Source of the DNA: Pseudomonadota bacterium
GTDB lineage: Bacteria; Pseudomonadota; Gammaproteobacteria; Steroidobacterales; Steroidobacteraceae
Assembly: GCA_018241445.1 (NCBI GenBank)
Contig: JAFEDT010000001.1
Location: 124,001-188,000 of the forward strand
Reading direction: 5' to 3'
DNA length: 64,000 nucleotides
The notes beneath the pieces were generated by a model, which worked only from the letters and a program-made list of their open reading frames with translations, searched no databases and had not been told where the DNA came from. Both the position numbers and the translations under genes were made by a program. Every line of letters starts with the position of its first letter. Position 1 is the stretch's first letter. This document shows positions 42,779-53,145 of this stretch, in pieces.

Positions 42779-44359
42779 TCAGTGTTTGCCAAGGACGCCG
42801 TCGAGCCGGCGCCACAATCCGAGCGGGTTGGCATCCTCGAGCGCGGCAGGCAGCAAGGAAGCCGGCAGGTCCTGATAGCAGACAGGACGCAGAAAGCGGC
42901 GCACGGCGAGCGTGCCGACCGAGGTGGAGCGACCGTCGGAGGTTGCTGGATAAGGGCCTCCATGCACCATCGCATGACTGACTTCCACGCCGGTGGGAAA
43001 GCCGTTCACCAGGATACGGCCCACCTTGCGCTCCAGAATGGGCAGCAGGCGCCGCGCCAGCGGCAGGTCTGCCGGGTCCATCTGCAGGGTCGCGGTGAGC
43101 TGACCCTGCAGGCGTTCCGCCACCTCGCACAGTTCGGCGAGGTCCTTGCAGCGGATCAGCAGCGACGCCGCACCGAATATTTCTTCGTGAAGCGCCGCAT
43201 CGGCCAGAAATGCAGCGCCGTCGGCGGCGAACAGGGCAGCGCTGCCTTGATTGGCGCCCGTGCCCGGCTTGCCACGGGCGATGGGTCTGACGTCCGCATG
43301 CAAACCCATTTTTCTTACGCCCGCCTCGAAAGCACCGTGAATGCCCTTGGTCAGCATGGTCGCCGCGGGCGAGTCGCTCATTGCCGCGGAGGCGTGCGCA
43401 ATGAACTGCGCCAGGTCAGGCCCGTCGATAGCGAGCACCAACCCCGGATTGGTGCAGAACTGTCCCGCACCCAGCGTCACCGAAGCGACGAATGCCTTGC
43501 CGATGGCGGCCGCCCGTGCGTGCAGCGCGGCGGGCAGCAGATAGACCGGATTGATGCTGCTCATCTCGGCATAAACCGGAATGGGCTCGCGCCGTTGCGC
43601 CGCGATCGCCATGAGCGCCGTGCCGCCGGAGCGCGACCCGGTGAAGCCCACCGCCTTGATCCGCGGATCCGCCACGAGCGCCGACCCGATGTCGGCGCCG
43701 CTGCCAAACAGCAGTGAGAATACTCCTTCGGGCAGGTTGCACTCGGCCACGGCGCGCTGCACCGCGCGGCCGACGAGCTCCGAGGTGCCGAGGTGAGCGT
43801 TGTGGGCCTTCACCACCACCGGGCAGCCGGCGGCGAGCGCCGAAGCGGTGTCGCCGCCCGCCACGGAAAAAGCCAGCGGAAAATTGCTGGCGCCGAACAC
43901 CGCCACCGGACCGACCGCGATGTGGCGTTGCCGCAGATCGGGGCGCGGCAGCGGCTTGCGGTCCGGCATGGCGGGATCGATGCGTGCTTCCACGAAACTG
44001 CCTTCACGCACCGTTGCGGCGAACAAGCGCAATTGGCCTACGGTGCGGCCGCGCTCGCCTTCCAGGCGCGCACGGCTCAGGCCGGTTTCGGCCATGGCAC
44101 GTTCGATCAATTCCTCGCCGCAGTCCAGAATGCGAGCGGCGATGGTGTCGAGAAATGCGGCACGCACGCCGTGCGTCGTCTCGCGATACCCGTCGAAGGC
44201 AAGCCGCGCCAGTTCGCAGGCGCGCGACACCGTGTCGCGATCGCCGCCGCCGAAAGCCGGCGGCAATGAGCCACCGGTCGCCGGATCGTACGCATGGAAC
44301 TCCCCGGCGGTGCCACGCACACCGGCCTGGCCGATCAGCATGTCTCCAGTCAGCGGCAT
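42779..44359 (-). CDS. Alpha-ketoglutarate semialdehyde dehydrogenase
   Basis: 526 residues, the length of the sugar-acid-inducible alpha-ketoglutarate semialdehyde dehydrogenases. Catalytic Cys302 lies in [12 protein letters not shown] and the general-base Glu265 in [14 protein letters not shown](P) region [35 protein letters not shown]. It oxidises 2,5-dioxopentanoate to alpha-ketoglutarate, the last step of the pathway. Ribosome site GAGGGAG. It starts 10 bases after kdgD and has its product feed the TCA cycle. Confidence 0.93.
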   Translation of the reverse strand: MPLTGDMLIGQAGVRGTAGEFHAYDPATGGSLPPAFGGGDRDTVSRACELARLAFDGYRETTHGVRAAFLDTIAARILDCGEELIERAMAETGLSRARLEGERGRTVGQLRLFAATVREGSFVEARIDPAMPDRKPLPRPDLRQRHIAVGPVAVFGASNFPLAFSVAGGDTASALAAGCPVVVKAHNAHLGTSELVGRAVQRAVAECNLPEGVFSLLFGSGADIGSALVADPRIKAVGFTGSRSGGTALMAIAAQRREPIPVYAEMSSINPVYLLPAALHARAAAIGKAFVASVTLGAGQFCTNPGLVLAIDGPDLAQFIAHASAAMSDSPAATMLTKGIHGAFEAGVRKMGLHADVRPIARGKPGTGANQGSAALFAADGAAFLADAALHEEIFGAASLLIRCKDLAELCEVAERLQGQLTATLQMDPADLPLARRLLPILERKVGRILVNGFPTGVEVSHAMVHGGPYPATSDGRSTSVGTLAVRRFLRPVCYQDLPASLLPAALEDANPLGLWRRLDGVLGKH

Positions 44360-44369
44360 GTCAACTCCC

Positions 44370-45284
44370 TCAGCGGCGACCAGCGATCAAGCCGCCAAGT
44401 TCGTCCATCTCGGCCGGGTTCAGGTCCAGCAGCGGCGGACGGACCGGACCGCAATCGCGCCCGACCAGCTTCATGCCCGCTTTGACGATGGAGACGGCAT
44501 AGCCCTTGCTGCGATTGCGGATATCGACATACGGCAGCACGAAGTCCCGCAAGCCGGCATACACCGCCGCATGGTCGCGGCGGCGCACCGCCGCATAGAA
44601 TTCGAGCGCGAACCGCGGCAGGAAATTGTAGATCGCGGAGGAGTACGTATTGACGCCCATCTCCAGGTACGGCAATGCGAAAGTCTCCGCCGTGGGCAGC
44701 CCCCCCAGATAGGTCAGGCGATCCCCGATGCGGGCGTAGATGCGCGTCATCATCTCGATGTCGCCCACGCCATCCTTGAACCCGACCAGGTTGGGGCAGC
44801 GGTCACACAGGCGCGCCAGCGTGAGATCATCGATCCGCGCATTGCCGCGGCTGTAGAAAATCACACCGAGCCGGGTGGCCTTACAGATCGCCTCGACGTG
44901 AGCGGCGATGCCTTGGCGCTCGCACTCGGTCAGATACGGAGGCAGAACCAGCAGCCCGTCGGCGCCCGCGCTTTCCGCGCTGCGCGCCAACTCCATGGCA
45001 ATCGCCGTCCCATAGCCGCAGGGCGCCAGCAGCGGCAGGCGCTTGTTTGCTTCCGCCACCGCTATCTGCACCGCGGCGGCGACCTCGCCGGGCGTGAGCG
45101 AAAAGAACTCCCCCGTACCCCCGGCAACGAACAGGCCCGCCGGGCCGTTGCTGCATGCCCAGGCGATGTTGTCACGATAGCCCGCGGGGTCGAACCTCCC
45201 GTCGGCGTGAAAGTTGGTCACAGGAAAGGAGAGAAGGCCCTTGCCGAGCGCGCCAGCCATCTCGATGGGAGTCATTCCAGTCAT
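44370..45284 (-). CDS. kdgD: 5-dehydro-4-deoxyglucarate dehydratase
   Basis: 304 residues from the ATG at 45284; the upstream extension is Cys-rich noise. DHDPS/NAL fold: [10 protein letters not shown] at 55-64, Tyr144 in VIFYSRGN and the Schiff-base Lys170 in [10 protein letters not shown]. The sequence ([31 protein letters not shown]) is typical of KdgD. It converts 5-dehydro-4-deoxy-D-glucarate to 2,5-dioxopentanoate plus CO2. First gene of the four-gene catabolic operon (kdgD, dehydrogenase, gudP, gudD). Confidence 0.93.
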   Translation of the reverse strand: MTGMTPIEMAGALGKGLLSFPVTNFHADGRFDPAGYRDNIAWACSNGPAGLFVAGGTGEFFSLTPGEVAAAVQIAVAEANKRLPLLAPCGYGTAIAMELARSAESAGADGLLVLPPYLTECERQGIAAHVEAICKATRLGVIFYSRGNARIDDLTLARLCDRCPNLVGFKDGVGDIEMMTRIYARIGDRLTYLGGLPTAETFALPYLEMGVNTYSSAIYNFLPRFALEFYAAVRRRDHAAVYAGLRDFVLPYVDIRNRSKGYAVSIVKAGMKLVGRDCGPVRPPLLDLNPAEMDELGGLIAGRR

Positions 45285-45390
45285 TGCGGCTTCTTCTGGG
45301 TGATTGCGGTTCGCACAAAATTCTAAGTCCCTAATACATACTGGTCTAACGCAATTCGTGCATTGATTGATACCCGTCGCGCATCGATTG
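45285..45390 (-). promoter_or_regulatory. Control region upstream of kdgD
   Basis: An AT-rich 106-base gap between kdgD and the gene ending at 45391. It includes TACTGGTCTAACGC (about 45343-45356), whose GTnnnAC core resembles FadR/FCD-type GntR sites; no GntR gene is in the window. It would carry the promoter of the catabolic operon unless transcription continues from the upstream exported-protein genes. Confidence 0.35.
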
Positions 45391-46587
45391 TCAGCGAATC
45401 CGATCCACGGCCTGCAGCAGGCCGCGGATATAACCGTAGGCAAACGCGAACGACTCCAGGTGCCCGTCGGCGGCCGCGCCGCCGCGGTGGTTAGGGGCCG
45501 GCGCCGCGCCGTTGCGCGGCACTTCTACCAGCGGCACGTGATCGGGCATCAGCATGCCTTCGTAGCCCACCTGCTTGTAGGTCAGGACGGCCCGCAGCAT
45601 GTCGACGTCGCCTTCATCCGGGAAAGTTTCGACGAAACGGTCGCGGTGGCCGCGGATGTTCCTGAAGTGAACATTGAATATCTTGCGCCGCGTGCCGAAG
45701 TAGCGGATTACATCGAAGATCTCCCGCGCCGGATCGGCCAGGTCCTCGCTGATGGTGCCCTGGCAGAAATTCAGGCCGTGCCAGGGACTCTCGTGGATGG
45801 AGATAAAGCGCTTGAGGCCATCCACCGTCCCCAGCACGCGATTGACGCCACGGTAGCCGCGGGCCGGAACGCCCGGATCCTGGGGATGACAGGCGATGCG
45901 GATCCTGTATTCATCGGCAACCGGCACCACGCGTTCCAGGAAATAGGTGATGCGCTCCCAGAAAGTATCCGCATCCACCACGCCGGCGCGGGTCCGCGGC
46001 TCATCGGGCGGCGCCTTGCTCAAATCCCAGCCGCTGTACAGCGCATCTCCCCTGCCCTGCGCCTGCAGGTTGCGCAGCACACCCAGAATACTCATGTTGT
46101 ATTTGACGGCCGGGATGCCGGCGCGGGCGCAGTTGCGTATCAGGTTCTGGAAGTCCTCGATGTCACGGTCACGTTGCGGGCTGTCCCCCAGCACGATGGC
46201 CGGGTGCGCCTCCTGGTCCACCAGCGAGGACTGCAGCAATACGCTGTCAGTCATGTCGACGCTGATGCCGTACTTGCCGGCCAGCTCGCGTAGCTGGACC
46301 AATTCGGACACCGTCGGACACAGGCGCGCAGGATCGGAGATCCCGGGACTGCCACAGATATTGCGCACGCCGTAGCGGGCCAGGAAGGCGAAGTGCTGCG
46401 CGTTGGATGGGCCGCTCTGACACCCCAGCTTCAACCCATGGGGCCTGCCCTCATGTGATGCCGTCGCGGCAGCAGCCGGCGACACGCCGACAACAGTGGC
46501 AGCGCCGACAGCGGTGCCAACAGCACCGGCAGCGCCAACGGCACCTGAAAGCCGCAGAAAATCACGCCTGGCGATGCGCTGGCTCAC
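45391..46587 (-). CDS. Tat-exported mannonate-dehydratase-fold protein A
   Basis: 398 residues. Twin-arginine signal [10 protein letters not shown] (Arg7-Arg8) with a long Ala/Gly/Val hydrophobic run to about residue 40. The mature part is a UxuA-like TIM barrel. All four metal-ligand positions of mannonate dehydratase can be matched: His234 in CHPQDPG, Cys275 in NFCQGT, His307 in VHFRN and Asp349 in [18 protein letters not shown] and DEGDVDM also match. Cytoplasmic UxuA dehydrates D-mannonate; here the enzyme would act in the periplasm, probably on a related sugar acid (inference). Overlaps the preceding propeller gene by 4 bases. Confidence 0.8.
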   Translation of the reverse strand: MSQRIARRDFLRLSGAVGAAGAVGTAVGAATVVGVSPAAAATASHEGRPHGLKLGCQSGPSNAQHFAFLARYGVRNICGSPGISDPARLCPTVSELVQLRELAGKYGISVDMTDSVLLQSSLVDQEAHPAIVLGDSPQRDRDIEDFQNLIRNCARAGIPAVKYNMSILGVLRNLQAQGRGDALYSGWDLSKAPPDEPRTRAGVVDADTFWERITYFLERVVPVADEYRIRIACHPQDPGVPARGYRGVNRVLGTVDGLKRFISIHESPWHGLNFCQGTISEDLADPAREIFDVIRYFGTRRKIFNVHFRNIRGHRDRFVETFPDEGDVDMLRAVLTYKQVGYEGMLMPDHVPLVEVPRNGAAPAPNHRGGAAADGHLESFAFAYGYIRGLLQAVDRIR

Positions 46588-47609
46588 CGGTCCGCTCTGA
46601 ATACCAGCAGTCGGAAGGTGCCCGGTTTGGGCCGCCGCCGCCCGCCTTGCGCGCCGCCCTCGAAGTCCGCGGTCGGCAGGTACACCGTATGCGTGGAAGG
46701 GTCGACAGTCATGGTCCGGGCACCTTCATGAGTGGCGACGGTCTGGACAATTTCATACTTGCCCGGCGATGTTTCACGCACAACGACCAGTGTTCCATCG
46801 CCCGTGCTGGTGAAGATCTCGCCAGCGTCGATTTTCACGGCATCGACACCCTTGCCGATCGGCAGGTTCGCCAGGACCTTGCCGCTGGTCGTGTCCATCA
46901 CCAGAAGTTTCTGCGGTCCGCGACAACCTATGAAGATGCGGCCGGTCTTGGCATCGAGCGCCATTCCGACCGGATTGCCTCCGGGGGCCACTGGCCAGTT
47001 CGCCACCACGGCACGCTTCTTGAGGTCGACCACGGCCACCTCATTGGTTGTCATGAGGTTTATGTAGACCCGTCCCCTGGTATCCGCCGCCAGAAATTCC
47101 GGCTCGCCGTGCAGCGCGGCGACTGTATCGGGTTTGCCCTTGTGGGGATCGATGTCCGGCCGGAAGGACAGCAAGGTTTTGCCACGCCCCGACACGGCTA
47201 ACACCAGATTGTCCGTGGAATCGTAAATAATGCCGTCGACATCCGGCATGGCGGGCAGGCGCCCCAGGACCGCATACGTGGCGAGATCGAAAACCACGAT
47301 GCTCCCCTTGCCGCCGCCGTCACTGATGAATCCTCTGCCTGCTGCAGGCACCAGGGCCACGCCGTGCGCTTCCTGCTGCCCGGGAATGTCCGCAATCAAT
47401 GCACCAGTCTGTCCATTGACCACCATGGTGTGGGTGCTGCGGGCAACGAACAGGCGATGGCTTTCGGGTTCCGCCGACAGATAATCCCAGGCCCCGGGCC
47501 CCTTCAGATCGAATGTCCTGACCTGATGCCAACCCTGAGCTGCTGCCGGCAGCGGCGTGGCCGCAGCAACGGCCAGGGCGGCCAGAATGGGTACGATTGT
47601 CTTGTTCAA
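46584..47609 (-). CDS. YncE-like periplasmic beta-propeller (sugar-acid island)
   Basis: 341 residues from a TTG start at 47609, which is fixed by GGAGGAG six bases upstream. Signal peptide cleaved after AAAQ (about residue 25). Propeller repeats: PESHRLFVARSTHTMVVNGQTGALIADIPGQQEAHGVAL, GSIVVFDLATYAVLGRLPAMPDVDGIIYDSTDNLVLAVS, DTRGRVYINLMTTNEVAVVDL and others. Periplasmic, no catalytic motif. Its stop overlaps the start of protein A, so the propeller and enzyme are made together. Different in sequence from the YncE-like protein at 30047. Confidence 0.87.
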   Translation of the reverse strand: MNKTIVPILAALAVAAATPLPAAAQGWHQVRTFDLKGPGAWDYLSAEPESHRLFVARSTHTMVVNGQTGALIADIPGQQEAHGVALVPAAGRGFISDGGGKGSIVVFDLATYAVLGRLPAMPDVDGIIYDSTDNLVLAVSGRGKTLLSFRPDIDPHKGKPDTVAALHGEPEFLAADTRGRVYINLMTTNEVAVVDLKKRAVVANWPVAPGGNPVGMALDAKTGRIFIGCRGPQKLLVMDTTSGKVLANLPIGKGVDAVKIDAGEIFTSTGDGTLVVVRETSPGKYEIVQTVATHEGARTMTVDPSTHTVYLPTADFEGGAQGGRRRPKPGTFRLLVFRADR

Positions 47610-47653
47610 AATGGCTCCTCCGTCAATAGCGCTTGCAGCCGGCTGCCGGGTGC

Positions 47654-48652
47654 TTACGCCACGTCAATCCTGAACACGTAGCCGCCAGTCGGACTGTTTT
47701 CAGGGGGAAAATCCGCGTGTTGAAATGCCGGAACGTCGATGGAATAACCCGGATGCTCTCCGGCATCCACGCCATATAGCTGGCCGGCGTGGATGGCAAT
47801 GTCGTGCAGATCGGCCTCGCCCTGCGGCAGCATGACAATGTCGACAAGCCGGCCGGTTTTTATTTCGTACTTCACCACTCCGGCCGAGTAGCCTTTGTAA
47901 TCATATGTGCCCGGCCGTTGTGCACCACACACCTGCCAGATATGGCCGTCGTCGTACTCTATGCCATGCAGGCGCGGGAAAAGTTGTGTTTCCCGGAACA
48001 TATGCTCGACTTGCCAGGTCGTGGGATCGATTTTCATCAAACAGCCCAGGCGATCAGCCGCCAGCCACAACTTGCCATTTTCCCAGGCATTGCCATGCGA
48101 ACTGCCGCCGTCCTCAGCAGTGCCGAATGGGATCTGCCGCCGGCTGATCTGTCGACGGGTCTTGATGTCGGTCTGGAATACGCCGTCGATCGGTGGATTG
48201 GGATGGCTGAACTGTGCCGCGCCTTCGCACGCGCTCCAGATGCAGCCGTCGCCCACGGTCATGCCGGTGCAATCCCGGGTGTTCTGATAAACCGTATCGA
48301 GCAGCCTGCCCTTGAAGTCGAGCAACCATACTGCCTCCTCGAGACCGTCATGACGCTGTTCGGCGATCCAGAAACCTCTGCCCTGCGGATCAGTGGCAAT
48401 GGCGTTGGGATAGCCTGGCGGTGTCAGAAACAGCTTGGTGATGGCCGCCTTGCGGATCGGCGGAATCCTGGTGGCCGCGGCCGCCTCCATTGATTTCACC
48501 GTGCGGCCCAACGCATCCGTGCCCGGCTTGCGGCCGGCAACAGCTTCCTCCACGGGATGCTTCAGCGCACCCGCCAGCGCCGGCGCCAGACCCAGGCCGA
48601 TCGCACCAACACCCGCGCAGCCGAGGAATTCGCGTTTGTTGATGAGCTTCAT
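47654..48652 (-). CDS. Exported beta-propeller protein (SMP-30/NHL-like)
   Basis: 332 residues from the ATG at 48652, which overlaps the stop of the preceding gene (ATGA). The signal has a Lys-Arg instead of Arg-Arg (INKREFLGCAGVGAIGLGLAPALAG), a possible Tat signal. The rest resembles six- or seven-bladed NHL/SMP-30-like propellers: LTPPGYPNAIATDPQGRGFWIAEQRHDGLEEAVWLLDFKG, WSACEGAAQFSHPNPPIDGVFQTD, WLAADRLGCLMKIDPTTW, IEYDDGHIWQVCGAQ. No complete lactonase metal site was identified, though a lactonase role on sugar lactones would suit the context. Confidence 0.75.
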   Translation of the reverse strand: MKLINKREFLGCAGVGAIGLGLAPALAGALKHPVEEAVAGRKPGTDALGRTVKSMEAAAATRIPPIRKAAITKLFLTPPGYPNAIATDPQGRGFWIAEQRHDGLEEAVWLLDFKGRLLDTVYQNTRDCTGMTVGDGCIWSACEGAAQFSHPNPPIDGVFQTDIKTRRQISRRQIPFGTAEDGGSSHGNAWENGKLWLAADRLGCLMKIDPTTWQVEHMFRETQLFPRLHGIEYDDGHIWQVCGAQRPGTYDYKGYSAGVVKYEIKTGRLVDIVMLPQGEADLHDIAIHAGQLYGVDAGEHPGYSIDVPAFQHADFPPENSPTGGYVFRIDVA

Positions 48653-49857
48653 GCTGACTCCTGAACAGATTGCAGCAATCCGCGGATGTAGCCATAACAA
48701 AAGGCGAAGTTTTGCCGTTCAGAGCCCGGCGGCCCGAATGGCACATGGTCGGGCACCAACAGGCCGTCATAACCCACATCACGGTAGGCCCTGATCGCCC
48801 TGGCCATGTCCACCGAACCCTCATCCGGGAAGATCTCGACGAGCACATCGTCCCGCCCGCCGCGTACATTGCGGAAGTGAACCAGGAATATCTTCTTGCG
48901 CTCCCCGAACCAGCGAATCACCTCGTATATCTGCTGCCCCGGGTTGCGCAGATCCTCTGAAATCGTCCCCTGGCAGAAGGCCAGACCGTGGTAGGGACTT
49001 TCCTGGATACCGACAAACCTCTGCAGTCCCTCGACCGTGCCGAGCACGCGGGGCACGCCGTGATAGCCGCCCGGCGGCACGCCGGGGTCTTCAGGGTGCA
49101 GAGCCATTCGAACCTTGTATTGGTTGGCGACCGGCACGACTCGCTCGAGAAAATAGCCGATCCTTTCCCACAGATCGTCGGCGGTTATGCGCCCGAGCTG
49201 CCTGAAGTACTCGACCTGGTCATAGGGCGCTGTATGAATCTCGGCCTCGCCGATCGCCGCGGACGGGTCCCATATGGTCATCAGCGGACTGCCCTGCATC
49301 TCGCTCAGACGCCACCGATGATTAAGACTGTCACCCCGCCCGGTAACGACGGCACTGCGCAGGATGGGCATCAACGCCAGGTTGTATTTGAGCGCGGGGA
49401 TACCCGCGGCGGCGCAATTTTTCAGGAGCGTCTGGAACGCCTCGATCTCCTGATCGCGGCCCTCGCGCCCGAGAATGATGTTGGACGGCTTGCCGCCCGA
49501 GCTCATGAACCGGGCGCTGGTCATATCGACACTGAGACCGTGCTTCTCTGCGAGAGCACGCAAGGCCACAAGTTCATCGACCGTGGCATACAACCTGGAG
49601 GGATCTGACTGTATCGGTTGTGCCACGACATTGGCTACACCGTAGCGCGCCAGGAAGGCGAAGTGTTCATCGGAGGTTGGAGCGCTCTGGCAGCCGAGCC
49701 TCATGCCGGTGCCGTGGCGATTCGCCGCCGACGCTGGCGATGATGGCGGCACCGCCCCCACCGCGGGTGTTGGCGCCGCTGCCACCGACGCCAGACCGGC
49801 TGCGACCAGGCCAGTGCCCGATGCCCTGATGAAACCACGGCGACTGATTGGGCTCAT
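48649..49857 (-). CDS. Tat-exported mannonate-dehydratase-fold protein B
   Basis: 402 residues from the ATG at 49857, chosen by the TAGGAAA ribosome site and the Tat signal that follows at once (SRRGFIRASG, Arg6-Arg7). UxuA-like barrel with the metal ligands His254 (LHPEDPG), Cys295 (AFCQGT), His327 (VHFRN) and Asp370 (VPDHVP). It is a paralogue of protein A, recognisably similar along its whole length ([33 protein letters not shown]), with an extra loop of about 20 residues at 185-215. Position as the gene after the TonB receptor suggests early processing of imported ligand. Confidence 0.8.
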   Translation of the reverse strand: MSPISRRGFIRASGTGLVAAGLASVAAAPTPAVGAVPPSSPASAANRHGTGMRLGCQSAPTSDEHFAFLARYGVANVVAQPIQSDPSRLYATVDELVALRALAEKHGLSVDMTSARFMSSGGKPSNIILGREGRDQEIEAFQTLLKNCAAAGIPALKYNLALMPILRSAVVTGRGDSLNHRWRLSEMQGSPLMTIWDPSAAIGEAEIHTAPYDQVEYFRQLGRITADDLWERIGYFLERVVPVANQYKVRMALHPEDPGVPPGGYHGVPRVLGTVEGLQRFVGIQESPYHGLAFCQGTISEDLRNPGQQIYEVIRWFGERKKIFLVHFRNVRGGRDDVLVEIFPDEGSVDMARAIRAYRDVGYDGLLVPDHVPFGPPGSERQNFAFCYGYIRGLLQSVQESA

Positions 49858-49947
49858 CATTTTCCTATGCTCGGGCCAGGCATCGGGTGGATGCAGGTTT
49901 GCTGTGCCCGATGCCGGCTGTGTCATCACGGAATCAGGCGGCCTCGT

Positions 49948-49979
49948 CAGTGGGGGGTGGCCCTCGGCCACCCCCACTG
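49948..49979 (-). terminator. Strong hairpin after the TonB receptor gene
   Basis: CAGTGGGGGGTGGCC (49948-49962) pairs with GGCCACCCCCACTG (49966-49979) around CTC, with one bulged G. It begins 14 bases after the receptor stop (49993). No T-run on the minus strand. It may partially terminate or protect the receptor transcript before the exported-enzyme genes. Confidence 0.55.
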
Positions 49980-49992
49980 TTTGCCCGTGCCC

Positions 49993-52900
49993 TCAGTCGA
50001 ACTTGACTTTCAGGTTGACGTGATAGGTCCTGCCCACGGTGTCATAGGTGGCAGCATCAGTGATATCACCCCAGCCTGCAATGAGGGGCGGCTTCTTGTC
50101 CGCCAGGTTGGTGAGCCCGGCCGAGACTTCGATTCGCGATGTCGCATGCCAGGTCGCATCGAAATCGAAATAGTTGAAGGCAGATATTCCCGGATCACCG
50201 CTATCCGGTCCATTCAGGTAGTTCTTCTGCGTGCCGAGATAGCGCCAGCGCAGCGCCGCCGATACCGGCCCGTTGCTGTACCCAAGGGTGGTGTTGGCCT
50301 TCCACCTGGGATGCGACAGGTCCGAAAGACTCGACCCGTTGGCGGAAAACGCCGTCAGCGTATCACCGAAGGCTCCGGCGTAGTCCACCGTGGGAATCCC
50401 GGGCACGCCCGCGACCACCAGTGAGTGCAGGTAGGTAATGTACGACTGCAGGGTGATCTTGCCAGCCCGCTCCGGCAGGCCGAGGCTGCTCAGGTCGAAG
50501 CCCCAGTGCCCGTCGACATCCACGCCATCCGTGGTGAACGCGCCGATGTTCTCCGAGAACTGATTGGCCACCGATACATAGCCCGTGCTCGGATCACGTT
50601 GGATCTGCTGGCAATAGAAATTGTCCACCGCGTAACCCGGATTGCCGCCGGAGCCATTGAAGCAGTTCGTCATGATCGTCTGGGCACTCACGCCTGCAAT
50701 CGCGCCATTGAGCTTGATATGGAAATAGTCCACCGACACGCCCAGCTCACGGGCCATCGGCGCTTCGAAATGTGGAGTCAGCACGAAGCCGAGCGAGTAG
50801 GTGTTGGCCACTTCGGGTTTCAACCCCAGGTTGCCGTCGAGCACGCCGGGCACGTCGACCAGGCTTGGCAGAAAGCTGCCGAGGAACGCCGCCGGTACTC
50901 CCTGTGCCTGGCACAGCGCCACCACCTGCGCCGCGTTTGCTCCGGCGCGGTACGGGCTGTTGAAGGCGCATGGGTCGGATGAAATGGCGGCACCAGCGCG
51001 AATCCTCGGGTTGTACAGCTCCTGGAGGCTGGGTGCGCGGATCGCACGGTCGAAGCCACCCCGGAACATGAAGGCGCTGTTGAACCGCCAGTGCAGGTCT
51101 GCCTTCCAGGTGTTGGCGCCGCCGAACAGGTCGTATTGCGAATGGCGTCCCGCCACATCCAATGACACCTCCTTGGCAAAGGGCTTGTCCGTCAGCAGCG
51201 GCGCGCTCAGCTCCAGGTAGACCTCGCGGACATTCTGGGAGCCACTGGAGGAACCCACCAGGTCGAACGTGCTTGCGATCTGCTCCGGCGGATACGGTGC
51301 CGGTATCGCATTTGTCGCAGGTGACAGGAAGGGACTGGCAACGAAGTCGAAGCTCTCGCCGCGGTAGTCGGCACCCGCTGCGAACTTGAGGTCACCCTGC
51401 GGCAGCTTGAACAGCGTGCCGGTCAGGTCTGCTTCCATGTACTTCTGCTGCATGCGATTGGTGTTTCTGGGACTGTTGCTCGCATATTCCACGCACGCCG
51501 CACTCATCGGCTGGTCGCCCAACGGGTTCCAGGCATAGCCCTGGCAGGTCTGGCCGTTCGCCGCGATATAATTAGCCGTGCCGTACATCATGGTGTCGAG
51601 CGCCAGGAAGTTGTCGTTTCCATGCTCGACGTTTTCATACTGACTCTCGCCGAACGACCCGAACACATTCCAGGCCAGGTCGGTCGAGCCGATGCCACCC
51701 TTCAAACCGCCGGTGACCTGGTAGTTGGTGTACTTGAAGGTCTGGGAGGTCTGCCCGAACGGGGCCAGCAGCACCGAGAGTTGCAACGGGCCGTTGCCCG
51801 GGGGAGTTACGCCATCGAGGCTGGTGCGCGCGGCGAGCAATGATTGCAGCGCCGGGTTGCCGAGCACATACGGATTGTTGAGCGGCACATACAGGGGAGT
51901 CGATTCGGAGGTGCGATCGTAAGAGCGCACGTCATGCGCATTGGATCTCATGAAATTCAGCTGCCCGTACGCCTGGATGCTGTCGGTCAGGTTGTATGTG
52001 AGTCGCGAGAACACGTTGATGCGGTTCGACGGAACCTGGATCAGGCGGGTCGCCGCTCCAAGGGCCCGTACCTCAGTGCAATCCGGCGAGATGAAGCGGC
52101 CCTGGTATGGACTGCCAGCCGCTCGTGGGGGATCGAGCGGCAGCTTGTAGTTCTGCACGCAGTTTTCAGGCGATTGCGTGGTGAAAATGGATCCATCGTG
52201 GTTGAAGCCGATCCAGCCGTCGTAGTTGCCGCTGCTGTCGCCGACGAGGGGGTGGGTGCCCGGGTACTGGGCGAGCAGCGCGTTGACCGCCCCCACCGGA
52301 ATATTGCCCCCGAACAAGCCGGCGTTGAAGGCCTGCCCGGCAGAATAGCTGGGGTAGTTGTCTTCCTTGTGTGTAAACAGGTCCCGATCCCAGCCGTTGA
52401 TGAGTGCGCGCTCGTTGTATTCCAGGTCGACGACCGCGTTGCCGCGGTGGTCAGCGAAGTTCCCGCCCATGAGCATACTGATGCTGGTCTGTGCGCCATC
52501 CCCGTGGGTGCTGGCGCCGTGCTGGTAGGAGAGCTCCACGCCCTGGAAGTGCTGGCGTAGCTGGAAGTTGACCACCCCCGCCATGGCATCCGAACCGTAG
52601 ACAGCCGAGGCGCCGCCGGTGATCACCTGCACGCCTTCGAGCAACGCCATCGGGATTTGGTTCAGGTCGACCGAGCCGTTGGGATTGGTCGGCACGAGGC
52701 GCTGGCCATCGACCAGCACCAGCGTGCGCTGGGGGCCGAGTCCCCGCAGATCGGAATAGGATTGCCCACCGGTGAAACCGGTCGCGCCCTGCACGTCGCC
52801 GGTAATGGTCTGTCCCTGCGACGCGGCAAATTGCGGCATTTGCGCCAGTGCCGTATCCAGCGAGGTCTGACCGACCGCGGCGATCTGCGCAGCCCCTATC

Positions 52901-53145
52901 GAGACCAGCGGGGTGTCCGAGGTTTCGCTTGCCCTCCTGATGCGGCTGCCAGTTACGACCACTTCCGCAATGGCCGACGAAGTGTTGGCGGCAGTTGTTT
53001 CCGCTGGACCGCTGGCGCCGGTGGCATTCGGTCCAGTGGCGGCAGCCTGTTGCGCAGTCGCGGATACGGCCCAACCGGCCAACGCCAAACCCAGAACAGC
53101 AGTGAGTGCAGGCACGAGAACGTGCCGTTGAGACAAATTCATCAT
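49993..53145 (-). CDS. TonB-dependent receptor (sugar-acid island)
   Basis: 1050 residues; GGGGGAG five bases before the ATG at 53145 (a second ATG follows directly). Signal peptide with cleavage after ATAQ (about residue 32), then an Ala/Thr/Gly linker and AEVVVTGSRIRRASETSDTP, the TonB box and plug. Plug landmarks GGQSYSDLRGLGPQRTLVLVDGQRL and GGASAVYGSDAMAGVVNFQL are intact; barrel to HVNLKVKFD. Probably imports an oligomeric or lactonised sugar acid for the downstream enzymes (inference from position). Divergent from a LysR gene. Confidence 0.93.
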   Translation of the reverse strand: MMNLSQRHVLVPALTAVLGLALAGWAVSATAQQAAATGPNATGASGPAETTAANTSSAIAEVVVTGSRIRRASETSDTPLVSIGAAQIAAVGQTSLDTALAQMPQFAASQGQTITGDVQGATGFTGGQSYSDLRGLGPQRTLVLVDGQRLVPTNPNGSVDLNQIPMALLEGVQVITGGASAVYGSDAMAGVVNFQLRQHFQGVELSYQHGASTHGDGAQTSISMLMGGNFADHRGNAVVDLEYNERALINGWDRDLFTHKEDNYPSYSAGQAFNAGLFGGNIPVGAVNALLAQYPGTHPLVGDSSGNYDGWIGFNHDGSIFTTQSPENCVQNYKLPLDPPRAAGSPYQGRFISPDCTEVRALGAATRLIQVPSNRINVFSRLTYNLTDSIQAYGQLNFMRSNAHDVRSYDRTSESTPLYVPLNNPYVLGNPALQSLLAARTSLDGVTPPGNGPLQLSVLLAPFGQTSQTFKYTNYQVTGGLKGGIGSTDLAWNVFGSFGESQYENVEHGNDNFLALDTMMYGTANYIAANGQTCQGYAWNPLGDQPMSAACVEYASNSPRNTNRMQQKYMEADLTGTLFKLPQGDLKFAAGADYRGESFDFVASPFLSPATNAIPAPYPPEQIASTFDLVGSSSGSQNVREVYLELSAPLLTDKPFAKEVSLDVAGRHSQYDLFGGANTWKADLHWRFNSAFMFRGGFDRAIRAPSLQELYNPRIRAGAAISSDPCAFNSPYRAGANAAQVVALCQAQGVPAAFLGSFLPSLVDVPGVLDGNLGLKPEVANTYSLGFVLTPHFEAPMARELGVSVDYFHIKLNGAIAGVSAQTIMTNCFNGSGGNPGYAVDNFYCQQIQRDPSTGYVSVANQFSENIGAFTTDGVDVDGHWGFDLSSLGLPERAGKITLQSYITYLHSLVVAGVPGIPTVDYAGAFGDTLTAFSANGSSLSDLSHPRWKANTTLGYSNGPVSAALRWRYLGTQKNYLNGPDSGDPGISAFNYFDFDATWHATSRIEVSAGLTNLADKKPPLIAGWGDITDAATYDTVGRTYHVNLKVKFD

